Assembly: GCF_049674955.1 (NCBI RefSeq)
Contig: NZ_CP187232.1
Location: 992,001-1,056,000 of the forward strand
Reading direction: 5' to 3'
Origin: Sphaerisporangium viridialbum
GTDB lineage: Bacteria; Actinomycetota; Actinomycetes; Streptosporangiales; Streptosporangiaceae
Length of the DNA stretch: 64,000 nucleotides
Position numbers and translations under genes: made by a program. The notes under the pieces were generated by a model. The model was given only the letters and a program-made list of their open reading frames with translations. It had not been told where the DNA came from and made no database searches. This document shows positions 49,081 through 58,059 of the stretch, piece after piece; the first letter of the stretch is position 1, and the number at the start of each line of letters is the position of its first letter.

Positions 49081-51024
49081 GTGGCGGACGTGCACCCAGA
49101 GCATGCGCAGTTGCAGGCTGACCGGATCTACCTGGGCTGGCAGTACGCGATGCTGTACCCCGATCCGGGCCCGCCGCCGAGGCGCCCCTCGCCCGGAGAG
49201 ATCTCCGAGGAGCCCGCCCCGGTCGACCCGGCCTGGGTCCGCAGGGAGCGCCTCCAGGAAGACCTGCTCAACCGCCCCGTGAAGATCGTCGGCATCTTCA
49301 TGGGCATCCTCGCGGTCCTCATCCTCGGCCTCGGCGTCAGCGAGATGATCGGCTGGCCGTTCGTCGTCATCGGGCTGGTCGCCACGGGCGGCGTGGCGAC
49401 GATCTGCGGCTACGCCGTCCACCAGGGCGAGCGGGCGCTCCGTTCCCGCATCAGGGAGCAGGAGTCGCGGGCCGACCAGCGCCGTGAGCGCCGTGAGCGC
49501 GAGCTGTTCGACGCCCAGGAGGAGCACGCGGAGCGCTACCGCGAGTGGGCCGCCAAGAAGGAGCAGTACGACCGGCAGCTCACCTGGTACGCCGTGGCCG
49601 TGCCCGACGAGATCGACCGCATCGACGTCGCGGGCGGCACGCTGCCCGGCTGGTCCGCGCTGATCACCCTGCTCGGCGCGACCCGGCTGTACAGCGGCGG
49701 CCACCTCACCGTGCTCGACCTGTCCGAGGGCGCCATCGCCAAGGATCTCATCGAGCTGGCCAGGCGCGGCGGCGACGACCCCCTGGTTTGGGTGCTCCCC
49801 GTCGACCTGCCGAGGCTCGACCTCGGCGCGACGCTGCCGCCCGAGGCGTTCGCCGACGTGCTCGCCCACGTCGTCAGCGTCAGCGAGGAGCACCGCACCA
49901 CCCGAGACCTGAGCTTCGACAACGCCATCCTCGAACGCGTGCTCGAGGTGCTGGGCGAGAACGCCACGATCAACCAGGTCACGGCCGCGCTGCGCGCCCT
50001 CGCCCAGGTGGGCGACCCGCGCGACGACCTGCGGTACGGCCTGCTCACCGCCACCCAGCTCGAACGCATCGGCACGCTGTTCGGCAGGGGCGTGACCGAC
50101 CGCGTGGTGATCGAGCGCGCCTGGGCCCTTGAGTCCCAGCTCCGCAAGCTGGAGACGCTCGGCTCCGAGGCGGTGAAGCTGCCGCCCGCGCGGCTGCGCG
50201 TGGTCTCCATGGACCGCCAGGCCGGGGTCTTCGGCAACCGCGTGCTCGGCACGTACGTCGCCACCGCGCTGACGCACATCCTGCGGCAGTCACCGGCCTC
50301 CGAGCGTCCCTGGTACCACACGATCATCGTCGCGGGCGCGGACAAGCTCAGGGGCGACGTGCTCGACCGGCTGATGGACGCCTGCGAGACCTCGCAGACG
50401 GGCCTCGTGCTGACGTACCGCTCGCTCACCCCCACCGTCAGGGAGCGCCTCGGCCGGGGGCACGCGGCCGTCGCGTTCATGCGCCTCGGCAACGCCGAGG
50501 ACGCCCGGGTGGCCAGCGAGCACATGGGCACCGAGCACCGCCTGGAGCTGGCCCAGCTCACCGAGACCATCAGCCCGGCCGTCGACGGCGTGAACGGCTC
50601 CTACACCTCCACGGTCGGCGACGACGCCGGTCGCACCGGCCCCGGCGAGGAGGAGAAGGGCGAGGGCGACCTCAAGGAAGGCATCACCGAGTCCACCGAG
50701 TGGGGGCGCAGCGCCACCAAGGCGATGGGGGAGGAGCGCGTGCTCCACCGCAGCAGGGAGTTCCTGGTCGAGCCGCACCAGCTCCAGCAACTCCCCACGA
50801 CCTCGGTGATCGTCACCCATGCGACGGCCGAGGGGCGGCAGGTGCGGCTCGCCGACGCCAACCCGGCCATCCTCACCTTCCCCAAGACCACTTTGGGGGA
50901 GTTCGAGGAGGTTCGCCGGGTCATGCTGACCCCGCCGGAGCCCGAGCCCGTGCCAGAGGAGGACCCTTTCCCGCCCAATCTGGGCCCGCCGCCCGAGCGG
51001 CTGGACTGGAGGACACGGCATTGA
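49081..51024 (+). CDS. VirD4/TraG-like membrane protein without P-loop
   Basis: 647 residues from GTG 49081 (GGAGG upstream). Two membrane helices at about 66-112 (VKIVGIFMGILAVLILGLGV; WPFVVIGLVATGGVATICGY), then an Arg/Glu-rich coiled coil (about 113-165), then a RecA/HerA-like region (LTVLDLSEGAIAKDLIELA; RPWYHTIIVAGADKLRGDVL; ASEHMGTEHRLELAQL) and a C-terminal FLVEPHQLQQLPTTSVIVT segment, the layout of conjugative coupling proteins. No GxxGxGK(S/T) motif is present, so ATP binding is doubtful. It lies in an operon with the ATPase that follows by 50 bp. Confidence 0.65.
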   Translation: MADVHPEHAQLQADRIYLGWQYAMLYPDPGPPPRRPSPGEISEEPAPVDPAWVRRERLQEDLLNRPVKIVGIFMGILAVLILGLGVSEMIGWPFVVIGLVATGGVATICGYAVHQGERALRSRIREQESRADQRRERRERELFDAQEEHAERYREWAAKKEQYDRQLTWYAVAVPDEIDRIDVAGGTLPGWSALITLLGATRLYSGGHLTVLDLSEGAIAKDLIELARRGGDDPLVWVLPVDLPRLDLGATLPPEAFADVLAHVVSVSEEHRTTRDLSFDNAILERVLEVLGENATINQVTAALRALAQVGDPRDDLRYGLLTATQLERIGTLFGRGVTDRVVIERAWALESQLRKLETLGSEAVKLPPARLRVVSMDRQAGVFGNRVLGTYVATALTHILRQSPASERPWYHTIIVAGADKLRGDVLDRLMDACETSQTGLVLTYRSLTPTVRERLGRGHAAVAFMRLGNAEDARVASEHMGTEHRLELAQLTETISPAVDGVNGSYTSTVGDDAGRTGPGEEEKGEGDLKEGITESTEWGRSATKAMGEERVLHRSREFLVEPHQLQQLPTTSVIVTHATAEGRQVRLADANPAILTFPKTTLGEFEEVRRVMLTPPEPEPVPEEDPFPPNLGPPPERLDWRTRH

Positions 51025-51074
51025 ACAGGTAATCCCCTGGCAAACGACAGTGGCATAAGGGATTTGAGCTTGAT

Positions 51075-54000
51075 ATGCAGGCAAGCGTGTCCTCCGCAGC
51101 GCCCAGCGCGCCGTTCCCGCTGAGTGGTCCGTGGTATCGCATCCAGGCGATCACGGCCCCCTCGCGTAGCTCGTCGGCCGAGTGGGATTTCGTCACCGTC
51201 CTGCCCGCCGTGCTGTCCGCCGCCCAGCGCAACCGGCCCTTCGTCATCGGATGGCTCTCCCGCGGATCCGGCGCGCCCCTGGAGCTGATCACCAACGCGG
51301 GCCCGCTCACGCCACCGCGCCCGCCCCGGCGCGCGTCCAGCGCCACCGTTGAGGAGGCACCCCAGGGGCCGCAGCCGCTGCTGTTCCCCGGCGGCGCGCG
51401 GGGCGTGGAAATCGGCGACGACTGGCTCGCCGACCTCGCCGACCTCGCCTGGACACCCTGCCCCGGCCGCCAGGCCCCGCCGCTCAACGGGCGCAGGGAG
51501 CCGGGCCCCGACGAGCTGCTGCGTCCCACGCTGTTCGAGTCCACGCTGGTCACGCTGATGTCGCGCCCGTTCGCCTGGCTCGTCGTGGCCGAGCCCACCG
51601 ACCTGCTGGACGCCGAGGTCGCCCACCTGCGCACCCAGCTCAACGTGCTGCGGCAGTACGGCGACGCCTCCGAGCGCAGCAGGTTCGACGCCGAGCGGGC
51701 CGAGCGGCGGATGCAGGAGCTCGACGCCTTCCGCGAGGCCGGGCTGTGGAACGTCCGGGTGCTGGCCGGCGCGGCGGGCCCCGACGAGCTGCGGCAGATC
51801 GCGCCGGTCCTCGTCGGCTCGGTCGAGATGAGCCACCATCCCTACCGGCTGCGCAGCGCGCTGTCGCTGCCGATCCTCGCCGGCTTCGGCCGGGCCACCG
51901 CCGTCGAGCCGGTGTACGGCTTCGCCGAGGCGCTGGGCGTGACCCTCCAGGACTCCGCCGACGGCGCGGCGTCGCCCTTCGCGGCCACCGCGGGGGCGCT
52001 CGCCGCCCTCGCCGGGCTGCCCCGCCGCGAGGTCCCCGGCGTTCGGGTGCTCGACGCGGGCTTCTTCGACGTGACCAGCGAGGCCGACGTCCGCAACACC
52101 GGGGAGCCCGTGCTCGACCTCGGCGCGATCATCGACGGGCAGGACCGCGCGGTCGGGTCGTTCCGGGTGCCGCTGGCGACGCTCAACCGGCACGCCTTCG
52201 TCACAGGGGCGACCGGGTCCGGCAAGTCGCAGACCGTGCGCCACCTGCTGGAGCAGCTCAGCGAGGCCGGCATCCCGTGGCTCGCGATCGAGCCCGCCAA
52301 GTCCGAGTACGCCGCGATGGCCGGGCGCATGGAGCACCTGGCGCCGCTCACGGTGATCAACCCATCGGCGCCCGACAACGTACCGTTCAGCGTCAACCCG
52401 CTCGCCCCCGAGCCCGGCTATCCGGTGCAGGCGCACATCGACATGGTCAGGGCGCTGTTCATGGCGGCCTTCGACGCCGAGGAGCCGTTCCCGCAGATCA
52501 TGTCGCTGGCGCTCCAGCGCGTGTACGAGGCCAACGGCTGGGACGTCGTCACCGGCGGCGGCATCCCGGGAGCCGCGGTGCAGCCGTCGGTGCCCACGCT
52601 GGAGCAGTTACAGACCCACGCCCTTGAGGTCATCCAGGAGATCGGGTACGGCAGGGAGGTCCAGGCCGACGTCGAGGGCTTCATCAGCCTGCGGCTGCGT
52701 AGCCTCCGGGTCGGCTCCGCGGGGCGGTTCTTCGAGGGCGGCCACCCCGCCGACATCGGCGGCCTCCTGCAGCGCAACGTCGTGTTCGCGATCGAGGACG
52801 TCGCGAACGACGAGGACAAGGCGTTCCTGATGGGCACGCTCATCATCCGCATCGTCGAGCACCTGCGGATGCGCGCCAGGGAGGAGAAGGCCCGCGGACT
52901 CCAGCACGTCATCGTCATCGAGGAGGCGCACCGGCTGCTGCGCGACAGGGGCTCCCAGCGGGCCAGCACCCACGCGGTGGAGCTGCTGGCGGGGATGCTC
53001 GCCGAGATCCGCGCGTACGGCGAGGGCATCGTCGTGGCCGAGCAGATCCCCACCAAGCTCATCGCGGACGTGGTGAAGAACACCGCGCTGAAGGTCGTGC
53101 ACCGGCTCCCCGCCGAGGACGACCGCAGGCTCGTCGGCGCGGCGATGAACCTCAGCGAGGAGCAGTCCCGCCAGGTCGTCTCGCTGCAGCCGGGCACCGC
53201 CGCGGTCTTCGCCGACGGCATGGACCGCCCGCTGCGCATCCAGGTACCGCTAGGAGAGGACCGCGAGCACACCCTCCTCGGCCCGATCCCGCCCATCCGC
53301 GGGCGCAGGTCCGCCGCCTGCGGGCACGAGTGCACGACCGGCAAGGCTTGCACGCTGTTCGAGCTGCGCGAGGCGGACCTGCTCGCCGACGCCCCCGAGT
53401 GGGCCTGGCTGCGCATCTGGACCGACACGGTGGTGCTGGCCTTCTGCACCAACCGGTCGCTGCCGGGCGTCCCGCGCGTGCTCGCCGACATCTGGGCCGA
53501 GCTTCCCGCGAGGCGCCGCGAGTGCCTGCTCGCCACGCTCGTGGAGCGCGCGGTGGCGAGGCGGGCGTGGTCGCTGCGCACGTTCTACGACCCGAGCCTG
53601 CTGACGGTGAAGGCGGCCGAGGTGGCGGCGGCGCTGCTCGACCCGTCGGGGGACGCCAAGCCGGCCCCCGGCGAGCGCCCGGGCGCGGCGTGGGTGATCC
53701 CGCAGGTCCGCTGGGTCCACGAGGTCGACAGGCTCTTCCCGTACGGCCACCAGGCGCCGAACCTCCGCAGTCCCGCCCCCGCGATGGAGTACGCCCTGTT
53801 CGGCACCGACCCCTCCGGCCGGCCGTACCCGCATCTCGGGGTCAACGGGTCGGGGCCGGTGGACACCGGGGGGCGCACCGAGCTGCTCGGGCACCGTGCC
53901 AAGGCCCTGCGCCACCACCCGCTGTCGATGGAGATGGACCGCAACCGGGCTCTCGCCTGGCGGGTCCTGCTCGGCGACGACGAGCACGAGGGCATCCAGA

Positions 54001-54170
54001 GGGACTTCATGACCGTCGCCATCGGCGTCGAGCCGCGTGACCGGGTACGTCACATCGCCCAGACGATGGGCGCCGGGTGGCTGGAGACCGTCCTGGCGTG
54101 GCCGAGGCGGTTCGTGCTGCCGTTCGAGGGGGGCGCGGAGAACCAGGCGGAGCTCTCCTTCCTCGACTAG
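51075..54170 (+). CDS. HerA/VirB4-like hexameric ATPase
   Basis: 1031 residues. An N-terminal domain of about 340 residues without known motifs, then a HerA/FtsK-type ATPase with Walker A GATGSGKSQ (378-386), Walker B HVIVIEEAH (611-619), LRxR-like QADVEGFISLRLRSLRV and a sensor region AEQIPTKLIADVVKNT. A Cys cluster CGHECTTGKAC (749-759) may bind metal. About 260 further C-terminal residues are unique. Motifs are complete, so ATP-driven movement of DNA or protein is expected. No NurA, SIR2 or relaxase partner is nearby; its partner appears to be the P-loop-less membrane protein upstream. Confidence 0.8.
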   Translation: MQASVSSAAPSAPFPLSGPWYRIQAITAPSRSSSAEWDFVTVLPAVLSAAQRNRPFVIGWLSRGSGAPLELITNAGPLTPPRPPRRASSATVEEAPQGPQPLLFPGGARGVEIGDDWLADLADLAWTPCPGRQAPPLNGRREPGPDELLRPTLFESTLVTLMSRPFAWLVVAEPTDLLDAEVAHLRTQLNVLRQYGDASERSRFDAERAERRMQELDAFREAGLWNVRVLAGAAGPDELRQIAPVLVGSVEMSHHPYRLRSALSLPILAGFGRATAVEPVYGFAEALGVTLQDSADGAASPFAATAGALAALAGLPRREVPGVRVLDAGFFDVTSEADVRNTGEPVLDLGAIIDGQDRAVGSFRVPLATLNRHAFVTGATGSGKSQTVRHLLEQLSEAGIPWLAIEPAKSEYAAMAGRMEHLAPLTVINPSAPDNVPFSVNPLAPEPGYPVQAHIDMVRALFMAAFDAEEPFPQIMSLALQRVYEANGWDVVTGGGIPGAAVQPSVPTLEQLQTHALEVIQEIGYGREVQADVEGFISLRLRSLRVGSAGRFFEGGHPADIGGLLQRNVVFAIEDVANDEDKAFLMGTLIIRIVEHLRMRAREEKARGLQHVIVIEEAHRLLRDRGSQRASTHAVELLAGMLAEIRAYGEGIVVAEQIPTKLIADVVKNTALKVVHRLPAEDDRRLVGAAMNLSEEQSRQVVSLQPGTAAVFADGMDRPLRIQVPLGEDREHTLLGPIPPIRGRRSAACGHECTTGKACTLFELREADLLADAPEWAWLRIWTDTVVLAFCTNRSLPGVPRVLADIWAELPARRRECLLATLVERAVARRAWSLRTFYDPSLLTVKAAEVAAALLDPSGDAKPAPGERPGAAWVIPQVRWVHEVDRLFPYGHQAPNLRSPAPAMEYALFGTDPSGRPYPHLGVNGSGPVDTGGRTELLGHRAKALRHHPLSMEMDRNRALAWRVLLGDDEHEGIQRDFMTVAIGVEPRDRVRHIAQTMGAGWLETVLAWPRRFVLPFEGGAENQAELSFLD

Positions 54171-54230
54171 CGCGCCGGCTCGTGAGCCTCGTTGGGAACT
54201 GTTCGCGCGACCCGCACTAGGATCTCGGGC

Positions 54231-55460
54231 ATGACCCAGCTACCGCTGCGTGCTCAGCTAGCGAGTGCCCTCGGGCGTACTGCCGCCACCCTCTCCCGGG
54301 TCACCGGGCGCGGTGACGGATCGGTGATCGGCGGGCGCGTCGGGCTGATCCTGGAGCCCGACCTGCTGCGCAAGCTGGCCGCCGACCGCAAGCTCGTGCT
54401 GGTCAGCGCCACGAACGGCAAGACGACCACCACCCGGCTGATCACCTCGGAGCTCCAGGAGCTCGGCGAGGTCGCCACCAACGCCTTCGGCGCGAACATG
54501 CCGGCCGGTCACGTTTCTGCGCTGTCCCAGGCCAAGCAGGCGCCCTTCGCCGTGCTGGAGGTCGACGAGAAGTACCTCCCCGAGGTGCTCGACACGACCG
54601 GCGCGACCGTCGTCTGCCTGATGAACCTCAGCCGCGACCAGATGGACCGCGCGGCCGAGATCTGGCTGCTCGCCCAGAAGTGGCAGCGCGCCCTCGCCGG
54701 CAAGGACACCCACGTGATCGCCAACTGCGACGATCCGCTGGTCACCTGGGGCGCCTCGACCGCCGCCCGGGTCACCTGGGTCTCCTGCGGGCAGCCCTGG
54801 AAGGAGGACTCCTGGTGCTGTCCCCAGTGCGGCGGTCCTCTCGACCGCAAGGGCAACGACTGGGCCTGCCGCGAGTGCACGTTCCGCCGTCCCGAGCCCA
54901 CCTGGGTGCTCGACGACGACGGGGTGATCGACCCCCGGCGGCAGCGCTGGGTGCTCGACCTCCAGCTCCCCGGCCGGGCCAACCGCGCGAACGCCGTCAT
55001 CGCGCTGGCGACCGCCGAGCTGTTCGGCCTATCCGTCGACCGCGCGCTTCCGAGGCTCCGTGAGGTCAGGTCGGTCGCCGGGCGCTACACGACGGTCGAG
55101 CGCGACGGGCGCTCGCTGCGGCTGCTGCTCGCCAAGAACCCCGCGGGCTGGCTGGAGGCCTTCGAGGTCGCCGACCCGTCCCTGCCGATCGTCCTGTCGG
55201 TGAACGCCCAGGGGCCGGACGGCCGCGACACCTCCTGGCTCTGGGACGTCGACTACCGCATCCTGAGCGGCCGGCCCGTCTTCGTGACGGGCGAGCGGCG
55301 GCTCGACCTGGCGCTGCGGCTCGACGTCGCCGGGGTGCCCTTCGAGCTCTGCGACACCTTCGAGCAGGCCGTCGCCCGCCAGGCGCCCGGCCGGGTCGAC
55401 GTGATCGCCAACTACACAGCCTTCCAGCAGATTCGAGCGGAGTTCGGCCGTGCCGTCTGA
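54231..55460 (+). CDS. murT: Lipid II isoglutaminyl synthase, Mur ligase subunit MurT
   Basis: 409 residues. Mur ligase fold with ATNGKTTTTRL (P-loop), a MurT-specific four-Cys zinc ribbon (CCPQCGG ... WACREC) and the C-terminal DUF1727 domain. With GatD it amidates the D-Glu carboxylate of lipid II. ATG 54231; gatD follows with an 11-bp overlap. Confidence 0.95.
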   Translation: MTQLPLRAQLASALGRTAATLSRVTGRGDGSVIGGRVGLILEPDLLRKLAADRKLVLVSATNGKTTTTRLITSELQELGEVATNAFGANMPAGHVSALSQAKQAPFAVLEVDEKYLPEVLDTTGATVVCLMNLSRDQMDRAAEIWLLAQKWQRALAGKDTHVIANCDDPLVTWGASTAARVTWVSCGQPWKEDSWCCPQCGGPLDRKGNDWACRECTFRRPEPTWVLDDDGVIDPRRQRWVLDLQLPGRANRANAVIALATAELFGLSVDRALPRLREVRSVAGRYTTVERDGRSLRLLLAKNPAGWLEAFEVADPSLPIVLSVNAQGPDGRDTSWLWDVDYRILSGRPVFVTGERRLDLALRLDVAGVPFELCDTFEQAVARQAPGRVDVIANYTAFQQIRAEFGRAV

Positions 55461-56163
55461 CAGCGCCCTGCGCATCGTATGGATCTACCCGGACCTGCTG
55501 AGCACGTACGGCGACCAGGGCAACGTCCTGATCCTGGAGCAGCGGGCCCGTAAGCGGGGCATCCCCGTCGAGACCGTCTACGTCCGCTCGGCCGACCCTG
55601 TGCCCGACTCGGGCGACATCTACCTCATCGGCGGCGGAGAGGACCGGCCGCAGATCCTCGCGGCCGAGCGGCTCCGGCGCGACGGCGGCCTTAAGCGGGC
55701 GATCGACCTCGGGGCGTCGCTCCTGGCGGTCTGCGCGGGCTACCAGATCATGGGGTCGGTGTTCGGCGGCGAGGAGGGCCAGCCCGTGGCGGGCATCGGC
55801 CTGCTCGACATCGCGAGCTCCCGAGGCCCCGCCCGCGCGGTGGGCGAGCTGGCCGCCGAGGTCGACACGGGGCTCGGCGGGCACATGCTGACGGGCTTCG
55901 AGAACCACATGGGCGTCACCCGTCTCGGTCCCGGGGTACGCCCGCTGTCGCGCACGGTGGTCGGCACGGGCAACGGCGACGGCACCGAGGGGTGTCACGC
56001 GGGCAAGATCGTCGGTACGTACCTCCACGGCCCGGCGCTCGCACGCAACCCCTGGCTCGCCGACGTCTTCCTGGGCTGGGCGACCGGTCCGCTGACCCCG
56101 ATCGACGACAGCTGGTACGACAGGCTGCGCGAGGAGCGGCTCAGGGCCGTCCTGCCTCGCTGA
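55450..56163 (+). CDS. gatD: Lipid II isoglutaminyl synthase, glutamine amidotransferase GatD
   Basis: 237 residues, class I (CobB/CobQ-like) glutaminase domain. Nucleophile Cys in LLAVCAGYQIMG and His in GTYLHGPALARNP. It releases ammonia from glutamine for MurT. Overlap with murT indicates coupled translation. Confidence 0.95.
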   Translation: MPSDSALRIVWIYPDLLSTYGDQGNVLILEQRARKRGIPVETVYVRSADPVPDSGDIYLIGGGEDRPQILAAERLRRDGGLKRAIDLGASLLAVCAGYQIMGSVFGGEEGQPVAGIGLLDIASSRGPARAVGELAAEVDTGLGGHMLTGFENHMGVTRLGPGVRPLSRTVVGTGNGDGTEGCHAGKIVGTYLHGPALARNPWLADVFLGWATGPLTPIDDSWYDRLREERLRAVLPR

Positions 56164-56188
56164 GCCGCCCGCGGCGGGGGTTCCGGTC

Positions 56189-56551
56189 TCAGTAGACGAG
56201 CGCCTGGACCCCCTCGCCGAGCGCCTCCTCCACGAACGTCGGGGCGCCCGCGATGCGCACGCCGTCGATCAGGTCCGCCACGCCGATCTTCCGGCGCGCC
56301 GCGCACTGCGTGCACACGGTCACCTTGCCCGCGGCCAGAACGATGTCGAGCAGGTCCTGCAGGGGAGTCGCCTCTGCGAGGGTGAACTCCTTCGCCCGGC
56401 CGGGCAGGCCGAACCACGCCGACTCCCCGGTCAGCCACAGCGACACGGGGACGCCACTGGCCACGGCGGCGGCTGCCACGGTAAAGGCTTGATTGCACCG
56501 CTCGGGGGCATCTGAACCAGCCGTCACCTTTATCACCATTGATCGTGCCAT
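56189..56551 (-). CDS. DsrE-family small protein
   Basis: 120 residues, DsrE/TusD-like fold with a Cys pair in VTVCTQCAARRKIG at the usual position of the sulfur-binding Cys. It probably handles persulfide sulfur or redox signals; exact role unknown. Convergent with gatD. Confidence 0.85.
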   Translation of the reverse strand: MARSMVIKVTAGSDAPERCNQAFTVAAAAVASGVPVSLWLTGESAWFGLPGRAKEFTLAEATPLQDLLDIVLAAGKVTVCTQCAARRKIGVADLIDGVRIAGAPTFVEEALGEGVQALVY

Positions 56552-56650
56552 GGTCTGAGCCTATGCGCGGACGACGCGGATCCACCAGGCGAATGTCCCG
56601 TTCGGTGTCGCGGCGCGAGCCGCGCGGGCGGGCATTTAGGCTCATGTGCC

Positions 56651-57139
56651 ATGGAGTCCCAGTCATTGCATCCCGCCCTTGAGCCGATCGCCTTCCTGCT
56701 GGGCAGGTGGGAGGGCGCCGGGGTGGGCGGTTACCCGACGATCGAGAGCTTCCGGTTCGGCCAGGAGATCACCTTCGAGCACAACGGCAAGCCGTTCCTG
56801 AGCTACACCAGCAGAACCTGGCTGCTCGACGACGAAGGCAACATGGTCAGGCCCCTCGCCACCGAGTCCGGGTACTGGCGGGCGCTCCCCGAGCGGCAGC
56901 TGGAGATCGTGCTGGCCCACCCGACCGGCATCGTCGAGATCTACCTCGGCGAGGTGGTGTTCCACAAGATCGAGATGCGCACCGACGTCGTCGCCCGCAC
57001 CTCCACCGCCAAGGAGTACACCGCGGGGCACCGGCTGTACGGCCTGGTCGAGGGCAACCTCATGTACGCGTACGACATGGCGGCCGAGGGCCAGCCGCTG
57101 ACCTCGCACCTGTCGGCCGAGCTGAAGAAGGTCGGCTGA
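56651..57139 (+). CDS. Nitrobindin-like heme/fatty-acid-binding barrel protein
   Basis: 162 residues, ten-stranded barrel of the nitrobindin (DUF1794) family. N-terminal FLLGRWEGAGVGGYPTI (GxWxGxG) and a C-terminal TSHLSAELKKV with the heme-ligand His. Homologues such as M. tuberculosis Rv0813c bind heme and isomerise peroxynitrite to nitrate. In that genome it lies directly beside sseC; here about 15 kb intervene. Confidence 0.88.
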   Translation: MESQSLHPALEPIAFLLGRWEGAGVGGYPTIESFRFGQEITFEHNGKPFLSYTSRTWLLDDEGNMVRPLATESGYWRALPERQLEIVLAHPTGIVEIYLGEVVFHKIEMRTDVVARTSTAKEYTAGHRLYGLVEGNLMYAYDMAAEGQPLTSHLSAELKKVG

Positions 57140-57174
57140 GAAGCGGGGCTGGAAAGGCCGGCTGAGAAGCGGGC

Positions 57175-57275
57175 CTGAAAAGCGAAAAGAACCCCGGGCG
57201 TGCTCCGTCTCCTGATGAGACGGGCCGACTGGACCATGGGAGGAGAGAGCTCCCCCCGCCGGCCGCCCGGGGTTC
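57175..57275 (-). terminator. Structured RNA with terminator-like end (minus strand)
   Basis: Outer 12-bp stem (57189-57200 with 57264-57275, GAACCCCGGGCG) enclosing two hairpins: CCGTCTC/GAGACGG (57205-57211, 57217-57223) and GGGAG/CTCCC (57238-57242, 57250-57254). On the minus strand it is followed by TTCTTTTCGCTTTTC, so a minus transcript would fold a three-way junction and end in a U tract. It also lies past the nitrobindin stop and may serve as its terminator. Confidence 0.65.
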
Positions 57276-57360
57276 CGGTGTCTGTCGTGGATTCGCCTGG
57301 ACGCCACCAGTGCCCGGGAGGGCACGACGTCTGGACGGAAGGTCCTGACTTGGCGATGCC

Positions 57361-57402
57361 CTAGCGGACAGCCACCTCGCTAGCCCAATAATGACTAACC
57401 AT
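57361..57402 (-). CDS. Possible 13-residue leader peptide or small protein
   Basis: MVSHYWASEVAVR from ATG 57402 with GGGAGG 11 nt upstream, ending TAG. It reads toward the structured terminator at 57175-57275, an arrangement typical of leader peptides or attenuators, but no minus-strand gene follows directly. The peptide is too short for homology. Confidence 0.4.
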   Translation of the reverse strand: MVSHYWASEVAVR

Positions 57403-57406
57403 TGTT
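57387..57406. promoter_or_regulatory. AT-rich dyad between Fur gene and minus-strand sORF
   Basis: AATAATG-N6-CATTGTT (7-6-7, one mismatch) overlaps the start codon of the small frame, about 200 bp upstream of the Fur-family gene. Symmetry and AT-richness resemble Fur/Zur boxes. Confidence 0.45.
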
Positions 57407-57607
57407 CGGACCACCTCCCTTCTGCGTGCTTCGTACGCTATGCGAGCACCTCCGAGGCAGGCAAGCGAATATTTCCGGCCGGCCCCAACCTGCCTGAACG
57501 GCGTCTCGCCAGGCCCCGGGCGCGCCGGCCGGGGTGATCCCCGCGCCGTCCCCGCAAGGGTCCGCGTACGGCCCTCGCCCCTCGCGCGGGGCTCGTAGAC
57601 TCGGTGC

Positions 57608-58021
57608 ATGACCGGGACATGGCACGAGGAGCTGCGCGCGCGTGGATACCGGGTGACTCCGCAACGCCAGCTGGTGCTGGAGGCGGTCACCCGGCTTGGC
57701 CACGCCACCCCCGAGGACATCTGCGGCCAGGTGCAGGAGACCGCCAGAGGCGTCAACATCTCCACCGTCTACCGCACGCTGGAGCTCCTCGAAGAGCTGG
57801 GCATGGTCACCCACACCCACCTCGGGCACGGCGCCCCCACCTACCACCTGGCGAGCAAGGCCGACCACGTCCACCTGGTGTGCCGGGGCTGCGACCAGAT
57901 CACCGAGGTCAGGCCGGAGCTGGTCGCGGGCATGGTGTCCAAGCTCGAGAGCGAGCTCGGCTTCGAGACCGACGTCCACCACCTGACCGTGTTCGGCCGG
58001 TGCCGCGACTGCCGCCCCTGA
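57608..58021 (+). CDS. Fur-family metal-responsive repressor
   Basis: 137 residues. Winged HTH (YRVTPQRQLVLEAVTRLGHA, NISTVYRTLELLEELG) and a dimer domain with the regulatory site residues HVHLVCRGCDQI and the structural Cys pair CRDC at the end (two CxxC). This set fits Zur/FurB or Fur. The cognate metal cannot be settled from motifs. No promoter box is obvious apart from the dyad at 57387. Confidence 0.9.
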   Translation: MTGTWHEELRARGYRVTPQRQLVLEAVTRLGHATPEDICGQVQETARGVNISTVYRTLELLEELGMVTHTHLGHGAPTYHLASKADHVHLVCRGCDQITEVRPELVAGMVSKLESELGFETDVHHLTVFGRCRDCRP

Positions 58022-58059
58022 GTGCGCGGATATCCGCCTGAGCGCAATAGCCTGGAGCC

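Noticed and set aside
49081..54170. Classical conjugative transfer region
   Set aside because: No relaxase, TraB/SpdB, replication gene, origin or integrase accompanies the ATPase pair, and the flanks are chromosomal housekeeping genes.
57209..57223. CTGATGAG resembling a hammerhead ribozyme core
   Set aside because: The GAAA box and the stem arrangement of a hammerhead are missing; the sequence is simply the loop and one strand of a 7-bp hairpin.
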